Below are positions 59,273-64,000 of a stretch of 64,000 nt of DNA, piece by piece. Position 1 is the stretch's first letter, and each line of letters begins with the position of its first letter. The DNA comes from Sphingopyxis sp. YR583 (GTDB lineage Bacteria > Pseudomonadota > Alphaproteobacteria > Sphingomonadales > Sphingomonadaceae): NCBI RefSeq assembly GCF_900108295.1, contig NZ_FNWK01000001.1:558001-622000 (forward strand), written 5' to 3'. The position numbers were made by a program, and so were the translations under genes. A model generated the notes under the pieces. The model was not told the origin of the DNA, did no database searches, and worked only from the letters and a program-made list of their open reading frames with translations.

Positions 59273-60001
59273 TTATCGGCGACGCTTCACCGCGAAGATG
59301 ATCGGGATTTCCTTGATGATTGGATCGCCCGTCACCCGTTCGGGCGGCTTCGGAAAGGGCGACGCGCGCCGTAGCACCGCGAGCGCCTCGGCATCGACGA
59401 GCGCATAGCCGCGCGAGCTCTTGATCTTCGCATCGAGCAAGCGTCCGCTCCGATCGATCGTCACGATCACGCGGACGAGATCCTGCTGCCCCGCGGCCTG
59501 CGCCGCTGCCGGAAAACGCAGATTGCGCTGGATCGCCGCGAGCAGTTTCGCTTCCCAGTTCGGATCGGCGTTCGACGGGCTGTTCGACGTCAGCCCCTGC
59601 GCGGGCGCCTTGGGCGCGTCCTTCCGCTCAAGCTGCGGCGCGGCAGGCGGCGTGGTTTCCTCGGCGGGCTTTTCAGCCTGCTTTTCATTGGGTTTGACCT
59701 CTTCCTTCAGCGGCACCGCAACCTCGGGTTTCACGGCAAAGGCGAGCTTGGGCACGGGCGGGATTTTCAGATCCTCGACCACGGGCTTCGGCTGCGCCTT
59801 CACCTGCTCGGGCTGCGGCATCGCATCGACGGGCTCGGCGGGCGCCGACGGCAACGGCGCCATGTCGATCACCATCGCGGCCGCCGGCAGGCTCGGGGTC
59901 GCATTCGCAAAGCCGACGAATAGCGCCGCCGCGGCGCCCGCATGCACCGCCAGCGACACGCAGATGCCCGAAATTACTCGCTGCCGGTCGCTGTCGATCA
60001 T
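59273..60001 (-). CDS. tonB: TonB energy transducer
   Basis: A 242-residue protein with an N-terminal membrane segment (about 10-30, 'GICVSLAVHAGAAAALFVGF'), a long Pro/Glu/Lys-rich periplasmic linker (about 45-145) and a C-terminal TonB domain ('NLRFPAAAQAAGQQDLVRVI' to 'PFPKPPERVTGDPIIKEIPI'). It spans the periplasm and touches the TonB box of receptors. Its start overlaps the exbD stop as ATGA. It ends at a strong terminator. It may energise all three receptors in this window. Confidence 0.93.
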   Translation of the reverse strand: MIDSDRQRVISGICVSLAVHAGAAAALFVGFANATPSLPAAAMVIDMAPLPSAPAEPVDAMPQPEQVKAQPKPVVEDLKIPPVPKLAFAVKPEVAVPLKEEVKPNEKQAEKPAEETTPPAAPQLERKDAPKAPAQGLTSNSPSNADPNWEAKLLAAIQRNLRFPAAAQAAGQQDLVRVIVTIDRSGRLLDAKIKSSRGYALVDAEALAVLRRASPFPKPPERVTGDPIIKEIPIIFAVKRRR

Positions 60002-60423
60002 TGTGCCGCGCCCTGTTCGAGCCCGACGAGCGCGACCTTGAGATAACCCGCCGCGCGCAGCTCGTTCATCAGCGCCATCAGGTCGCCATAGTTCACAACC
60101 TGGTCGGCGCGCAGGAAGATGCGGACATTGCGATCGCCCTTCGACGCCGCGTTCAGCCGCTCGGCGAGTTCTGCGCGCTCGATCCGGTCGTTGCCGAGGC
60201 TGAGCGACATATCCTCGCCAAGGCTGAGCACCACCGGGTCCTGGTTTTGCGGCTGCGCTTCGGCGGTCGAGACCGGCAGGTCGATCGGCACATTCACGGT
60301 TGCGAGCGGCGCCGCGACCATGAAGATGATCAGAAGCACGAGCATGACGTCGATGAACGGCGTCACATTGATGTCGTGATTGAGATCGAGCCCGTCATCG
60401 CTGTGCGAAAGCTTCATCGCCAT
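59998..60423 (-). CDS. exbD: ExbD/TolR-family motor subunit
   Basis: A 141-residue protein with the ExbD layout: short cytoplasmic N-terminus, membrane helix (about 20-43) with the essential Asp in 'NVTPFIDVMLVLLIIFM', and a periplasmic domain ('NVRIFLRADQVVNYGDLMAL'). With ExbB it forms the proton channel that powers TonB. It lies 24 bases after exbB and overlaps tonB by four bases. Confidence 0.95.
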   Translation of the reverse strand: MAMKLSHSDDGLDLNHDINVTPFIDVMLVLLIIFMVAAPLATVNVPIDLPVSTAEAQPQNQDPVVLSLGEDMSLSLGNDRIERAELAERLNAASKGDRNVRIFLRADQVVNYGDLMALMNELRAAGYLKVALVGLEQGAAQ

Positions 60424-60447
60424 AATCTGTCTCCCCGGCCCGGACCG

Positions 60448-61290
60448 TCAGGCCGCATGCGCGGGCCGGGCGCCGCCGGCGAGCTGGCGATCGACCTCAT
60501 GGCTGACGAGGCAGGCGATATTGGTGGACACCTCGGAGAGCAGGCGGCGCTGGCCGGCGATGAAGCGTGCGACATGATTATACATGATGACCGCCGGGAT
60601 CGCGGCGACGAGACCCATTGCGGTTGCGAGCAGGGCTTCGGCAATGCCGGGCGCGACAACCGCGAGATTGGTGGTGTTCGACTGCGAGATGCCGATGAAG
60701 CTGTTCATGATCCCCCAGACGGTCCCGAACAGCCCGACGAAGGGCGTGATCGCGCCGACCGTCGCGAGCACACTCGCGCCCTTCAGCATCTTCTCGATGG
60801 TGCCCGATTCGATGTTGAGGAGGCGTGCCGCCACGCGCTCCTTCATACCTTCCGCCGCCTCGACCGACCGGATTGCGCCCGCCTTGACGACTTCGCTGCG
60901 CACGGCCGCGAGCATTCGCACCGAAGCCGGGCTCTCGGGCTTGGGCGCGCGATCGAGATCGACGACGGTTTCGAGCATCGCGCAGTCGGCGCGCAGCTCG
61001 GCCCTGCCCTTTTTGAGCTCGAGCAGCTTCATGACCCAGATCGTCCAGGTCGCGACCGACGCGAGAAGAAGCAGAATCATCACGAACTGCACGACAGCGG
61101 TCGCATGCGCGAACATCTGCCAGTAGGTGATATTTTTCGGGACGACGAGCGTGCTGATCGACCCCGGCGCGGCGGCGAACGCGGCAGAAGGGACGAACAG
61201 TGAGGCGGCACCAGCCACCAGCACGCCAGCGCGCATCGGGCCCGCGCCGGCGCCGCGCTGGCGCGGGGTCAGAAGTGAAGTCAGCATCAT
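60448..61290 (-). CDS. exbB: ExbB/MotA-TolQ-family proton channel
   Basis: A 280-residue protein with an N-terminal signal-like region ('MRAGVLVAGAASLFVPSAAF'), a first membrane helix (about 70-92, 'AVVQFVMILLLLASVATWTI'), and the two conserved helices with 'LATVGAITPFVGLFGTVWGI' and 'IAEALLATAMGLVAAIPAVI'. The extra N-terminal region is typical of long ExbB forms. GGGAGACCT precedes tandem ATGs, of which I use 61290. It is the first gene of exbB-exbD-tonB and divergent from Lrp regulator 2 across 246 bases. Confidence 0.95.
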   Translation of the reverse strand: MMLTSLLTPRQRGAGAGPMRAGVLVAGAASLFVPSAAFAAAPGSISTLVVPKNITYWQMFAHATAVVQFVMILLLLASVATWTIWVMKLLELKKGRAELRADCAMLETVVDLDRAPKPESPASVRMLAAVRSEVVKAGAIRSVEAAEGMKERVAARLLNIESGTIEKMLKGASVLATVGAITPFVGLFGTVWGIMNSFIGISQSNTTNLAVVAPGIAEALLATAMGLVAAIPAVIMYNHVARFIAGQRRLLSEVSTNIACLVSHEVDRQLAGGARPAHAA

Positions 61291-61536
61291 AGGTCTCCCG
61301 GTCTGGTGTCCGGCGGCAGGCGCGCCCGGACCGAGCGCGCGCCACCACCGGAATTTTTTTCCGATTTCTGGACTGGGACGGACGGCGAAGCGCGCAGCCA
61401 CAACGCGGACGAGAAAAATATTTCATCGGCGATTGCGGGTATCGCCCCGCTCCCTCGTTCTGGGGTCATGGAGCCTATGACCGGCGACGGACAGCCGCGC
61501 CTTTCGAACTTGGATGGCGCGGGCGGGAGACACGCG

Positions 61537-61986
61537 ATGGACGCAATCGATATCCGGATCCTCGGGCTGATCCAGGAGGATGACAGCCGACCGCTCGCCG
61601 AGGTCGCCCGTATAGCGGGTCTCTCGCGCACCGGCTGCTGGCACCGCATCCGGCGCATGGAGGCCGAGGGCGTGATCCACCGCCGGGTTGCTCTGCTCGA
61701 CGCGGCCCGGCTCGGCAAGGGCACGACCGCCTTTGTGACCCTGAAAACGCAGGACAAGAGCGACGCGCTGCTCGAGCGACTGCGCCGCGCCGCCGCCGCC
61801 ATGCCGCAGGCGGTCGAGCTTCACCGGGTTACCGGCGGCGACTATCTGCTCAAGCTGAGGCTCCCGGGCGTCGACGCCTATGACGAGGTCTTTCGCAGTC
61901 TCGCGGCGCTCCTGCCCGACTGCCATATCTCGGCGACCTTCTCGATGGACGTCATCAAGGATACGACCGCGATCCCGCTGCCTTGA
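61537..61986 (+). CDS. Lrp/AsnC-family regulator 2
   Basis: A 149-residue protein with helix-turn-helix (about 1-60, 'ILGLIQEDDSRPLAEVARIA', 'SRTGCWHRIRRMEAEGVIHR') and RAM domain ('AVELHRVTGGDYLLKLRLPG', 'DCHISATFSMDVIKDTTAIP'). It is clearly related to regulator 1 at 50536 but diverged. GGGAG precedes ATG 61537. Being divergent from exbB, it may control the TonB motor in response to amino acids. Confidence 0.92.
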   Translation: MDAIDIRILGLIQEDDSRPLAEVARIAGLSRTGCWHRIRRMEAEGVIHRRVALLDAARLGKGTTAFVTLKTQDKSDALLERLRRAAAAMPQAVELHRVTGGDYLLKLRLPGVDAYDEVFRSLAALLPDCHISATFSMDVIKDTTAIPLP

Positions 61987-62118
61987 GCTTCGTTGGCGCC
62001 CGCTTGCGGCACGCGAAGCGCGCCAGGGCCAGACCCACGCCGCGCGCGAACGAAGACGATCGGTCCACCAAATCGAATGCCAAAAATGAGCAATGCATTG
62101 CCCACGAACCTATTTCGC

Positions 62119-62216
62119 GGTCAATGCATTGACCATCAGCCCTTGACTTTCAGCCCAATCCTGTCAAATGGTCACTCCATTGACCATGAAGAGCCTTTAC
62201 GGTCAATGGAGTGACC
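62119..62216. promoter_or_regulatory. palindromic operators of the hip operon
   Basis: Three 16-base sites: GGTCAATGCATTGACC (62119-62134, perfect palindrome), GGTCACTCCATTGACC (62170-62185) and GGTCAATGGAGTGACC (62201-62216). The second and third are exact reverse complements of each other. The last overlaps the ribosome binding site GGAG just before the ATG at 62220. They are likely HipB binding sites for autorepression. Confidence 0.8.
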
Positions 62217-62219
62217 ATC

Positions 62220-62561
62220 ATGCCCGCGACGAACAAAAGAAGCTATGCTCGCTACACGCTCGCCGCGGCGACGCTGCTCGGCCAGAATGTCGCGCTCGAG
62301 CGCCGGAACCGCAAGATGACCGCGCAGGATCTCGCCGACCGGCTCGGCATCACGCGCCACACGCTGCGCCGGATCGAACAGGGCGACCCCAAGGTCGAGC
62401 TCGGTCTTGCCTTCGAGGCGTGCACGCTGCTCGGCATCGCCTTGTTCGGCGGTGACCGTGGGCGGATCGAGCAGGAGATACGGACGGGAGCACGGCATCT
62501 TGCGCTGCTCCCGCAGGCCGCGCGTCCGCGCTCCGCCAAAGGCAATGACGATGATTTCTGA
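62220..62561 (+). CDS. hipB: HipB-like Xre-family antitoxin/regulator
   Basis: A 113-residue protein with an Xre helix-turn-helix at about 25-80 ('NVALERRNRKMTAQDLADRL', 'GITRHTLRRIEQGDPKVELG') and a short basic C-terminus. It should repress the operon by binding the GGTCAnnnnnnTGACC sites upstream and neutralise HipA. I use ATG 62220; a GTG at 62211 lies inside an operator. It overlaps hipA by 17 bases. Confidence 0.88.
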   Translation: MPATNKRSYARYTLAAATLLGQNVALERRNRKMTAQDLADRLGITRHTLRRIEQGDPKVELGLAFEACTLLGIALFGGDRGRIEQEIRTGARHLALLPQAARPRSAKGNDDDF

Positions 62562-63858
62562 TCTCGCACCGCCCCGCGAGGCCTATGTCTGGGTCTGGCT
62601 CCCCGGCGCGACCGAGCCGATCGTCGCGGGCCGGCTCGCGAGCGCGGGCGACGAGATCGATTTCATCTACGGCCGCTCCTACCGCGAGCGCACCGATGCG
62701 ATTCCCCTCTATATGCCCGAGCTGCCGCTCGTCGCGGGACCGATCCGCCCCGAGCGCGGCCTCGTCATCGCCAATGCGATCCGTGACGCAGCGCCCGACG
62801 CCTGGGGCCGGCGGGTGATCCTCAACCGCCTGCTCGGCCGCGGCGCCGACCTCGACGCCGCGCAGCTCGATGAGTTGACCTTTCTCTTGTCGTCGGGCTC
62901 CGATCGTGCGGGCGCGCTCGACTTCCAGGCCTCGGCGCGCGACTATGTGCCGCGCGGCAGCGGAGGAACGCTGGACGAACTCATCCGCTCGGCCGAACGG
63001 GTGGAACATAATATCCCCCTCACCCCTGAGCTCGACCAGGCGCTGCACCATGGAAGCTCGATCGGCGGCGCGCGTCCCAAGGCGCTGATCACCGCGGGCG
63101 ACACCAAATATATCGCCAAATTTTCGAGCGGGAACGACAGCTATAATGTCGTGAAAGGCGAATATGTCGCGATGCGCCTTGCCGCGATTGCCGGGATCGA
63201 CGTCGCGCCGGTGCGGCTCGAACATGCCGCGGGCAAGGATATATTGCTCGTCGAGCGGTTCGACCGCGTCCACGAAGACGCCGGCTGGACCCGCCGCGCG
63301 ATGGTCTCGGCGCTCACGATGCTTGGCCTCTCCGAGATGGAGGCGCGCTATGCGAGCTACCAGGATCTGGCCGAAGAGATCCGCCGCCGCTTCGCCGAGC
63401 CGCAGCGCATGCTCCACGAGCTGTTCGCGCGCATGATGTTCAACATCCTCGTCGGCAATGTCGACGACCATGCGCGCAATCATGCCGCCTTCTGGAACGG
63501 GCATGATCTGAGGCTCACCCCCGCCTACGACATTTGCCCGCAGGGGCGCGCGGGCGAGGAAGCGAGCCAGGCGATGCTGATCCATGACGATGTGCGCGCA
63601 AGCCAGCTTGGCGCGTGCATCGCCGCGGCGCCGCATTTTCACTTGAGCGAGGCGCGCGCGATCGAGATCGCCGACGCCCAGCTGCGCGTCATTGCCGAGA
63701 ATTGGCGCGCGGTGTGCGACGAGGCGCAGCTTGGTGAAATCGACCGCCGCTATTTCTGGGGCCGTCAGTTCCTCAATCCCTACGCCTTCTACAGCCTGCC
63801 GCCTGCCGCCGCCGATCTCGAGCCGCGCGCGCGCGCCTGGCGCGAACAGATGAGTTGA
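62545..63858 (+). CDS. hipA: HipA-like serine/threonine kinase toxin
   Basis: A 437-residue HipA-family kinase: N-terminal subdomain ('VWLPGATEPIVAGRLASAGD'), the Gly-rich loop 'HHGSSIGGARPKAL', catalytic 'NVDDHARNHAAFW' and the metal-binding Asp in 'LTPAYDICP'. HipA of E. coli phosphorylates glutamyl-tRNA synthetase and causes growth arrest; other HipA proteins have other tRNA-synthetase targets, so the target here is open. The start may be ATG 62545 or 62551, both inside hipB. A 16-base hairpin follows the stop. Confidence 0.93.
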   Translation: MTMISDLAPPREAYVWVWLPGATEPIVAGRLASAGDEIDFIYGRSYRERTDAIPLYMPELPLVAGPIRPERGLVIANAIRDAAPDAWGRRVILNRLLGRGADLDAAQLDELTFLLSSGSDRAGALDFQASARDYVPRGSGGTLDELIRSAERVEHNIPLTPELDQALHHGSSIGGARPKALITAGDTKYIAKFSSGNDSYNVVKGEYVAMRLAAIAGIDVAPVRLEHAAGKDILLVERFDRVHEDAGWTRRAMVSALTMLGLSEMEARYASYQDLAEEIRRRFAEPQRMLHELFARMMFNILVGNVDDHARNHAAFWNGHDLRLTPAYDICPQGRAGEEASQAMLIHDDVRASQLGACIAAAPHFHLSEARAIEIADAQLRVIAENWRAVCDEAQLGEIDRRYFWGRQFLNPYAFYSLPPAAADLEPRARAWREQMS

Positions 63859-63893
63859 CCGCTCGCTGATAGAGGCAGAAACGAAGCTGCTGG

Positions 63894-63937
63894 CCGGGTC
63901 TTTCATCGCGCACGCGCACGGGCGATGAAAGACCCGG
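63894..63937. terminator. long hairpin after hipA
   Basis: CCGGGTCTTTCATCGC (63894-63909) pairs perfectly with its complement at 63922-63937 around a 12-base loop. There is no T-run, but the stem is long. It could be a bidirectional terminator between hipA and a convergent gene at the window edge. Confidence 0.6.
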
Positions 63938-63967
63938 ATCGGGCAGACCTGCGGACCGGGCGGCGCC

Positions 63968-64000
63968 CTACTGGATTCGCGCCCGGACGTAGAAGCGACG
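63968..64000 (-). CDS. possible 3' end of a convergent gene
   Basis: On the minus strand the last 11 codons read RRFYVRARIQ and a TAG. The pattern of alternating basic and aromatic residues could be the last strand of a beta-barrel, but so short a frame proves little. Confidence 0.2.
   Translation of the reverse strand, partial: RRFYVRARIQ

Overview
The window looks like a GC-rich alphaproteobacterium of the order Sphingomonadales (Sphingopyxis or Sphingomonas type; the genus is an inference). The basis is the abundance of TonB-dependent receptors with STN domains, the FecI/FecR-type regulators, a MucR/Ros regulator, and the DUF736, ParB, DUF2958 and ArdC gene set typical of sphingomonad conjugative elements. 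Nearly all genes lie on the minus strand, so transcription mostly runs from high to low coordinates.

Layout. 1-600: part of a tRNA-Leu and two small genes. 600-5950: mobile-element backbone (structured inverted repeat, DUF736, MucR, ParB, DUF2958, ArdC). 5950-15200: cassette 1, made of a broken phytanoyl-CoA dioxygenase fragment, an AT-rich M16 protease and TonB receptor, FecR and two ECF sigma factors. It is flanked by two related hairpin blocks, and the right one carries the decayed 3' end of a second parB. 15660-32440: a large accessory island. It holds an AAA ATPase plus HNH pair (Septu-like), a DUF2235 hydrolase, two metallo-beta-lactamase-fold proteins, a gluzincin peptidase, two unknown proteins, a cold-shock-like protein, an 829-residue lipoprotein, a lytic transglycosylase, a TraF-type peptidase and a large SF2 helicase. 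32700-41250: cassette 2 (secreted protein, M16 protease, TonB receptor, FecR, ECF sigma). 41650-47620: assorted genes, including a solitary Cas2-like protein, a mobile-mystery A/B (Xre/Fic) pair, SH3, PilZ, DUF1810 and SHOCT proteins. 47745-61990: TonB-family protein, FecR, ECF sigma, a Lrp regulator, then cassette 3 (S9 peptidase, M16 protease, siderophore-type TonB receptor), then exbB-exbD-tonB with a clear terminator and a second Lrp regulator. 62220-63858: a HipB/HipA pair with palindromic operators.

How the parts work together. Three separate loci pair an STN-bearing TonB receptor with a periplasmic M16 protease (HxxEH). This resembles the FusA/FusC 'protease-associated import' principle, with surface-signalling regulators (ECF sigma, FecR) beside two of them and the ExbB/ExbD/TonB motor at the right end. 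The best candidate for an undescribed system is the tightly overlapping operon at 15661-24864 and the longer island around it. It combines a Septu-like core with two MBL-fold proteins, a metallopeptidase, a DUF2235 hydrolase and two unrecognised proteins. An 11-base element, TCCGATCCGGA, recurs upstream of six transcription units and may connect the island, the MucR gene, the Cas2-like gene and sigma factor 2 in one regulon.
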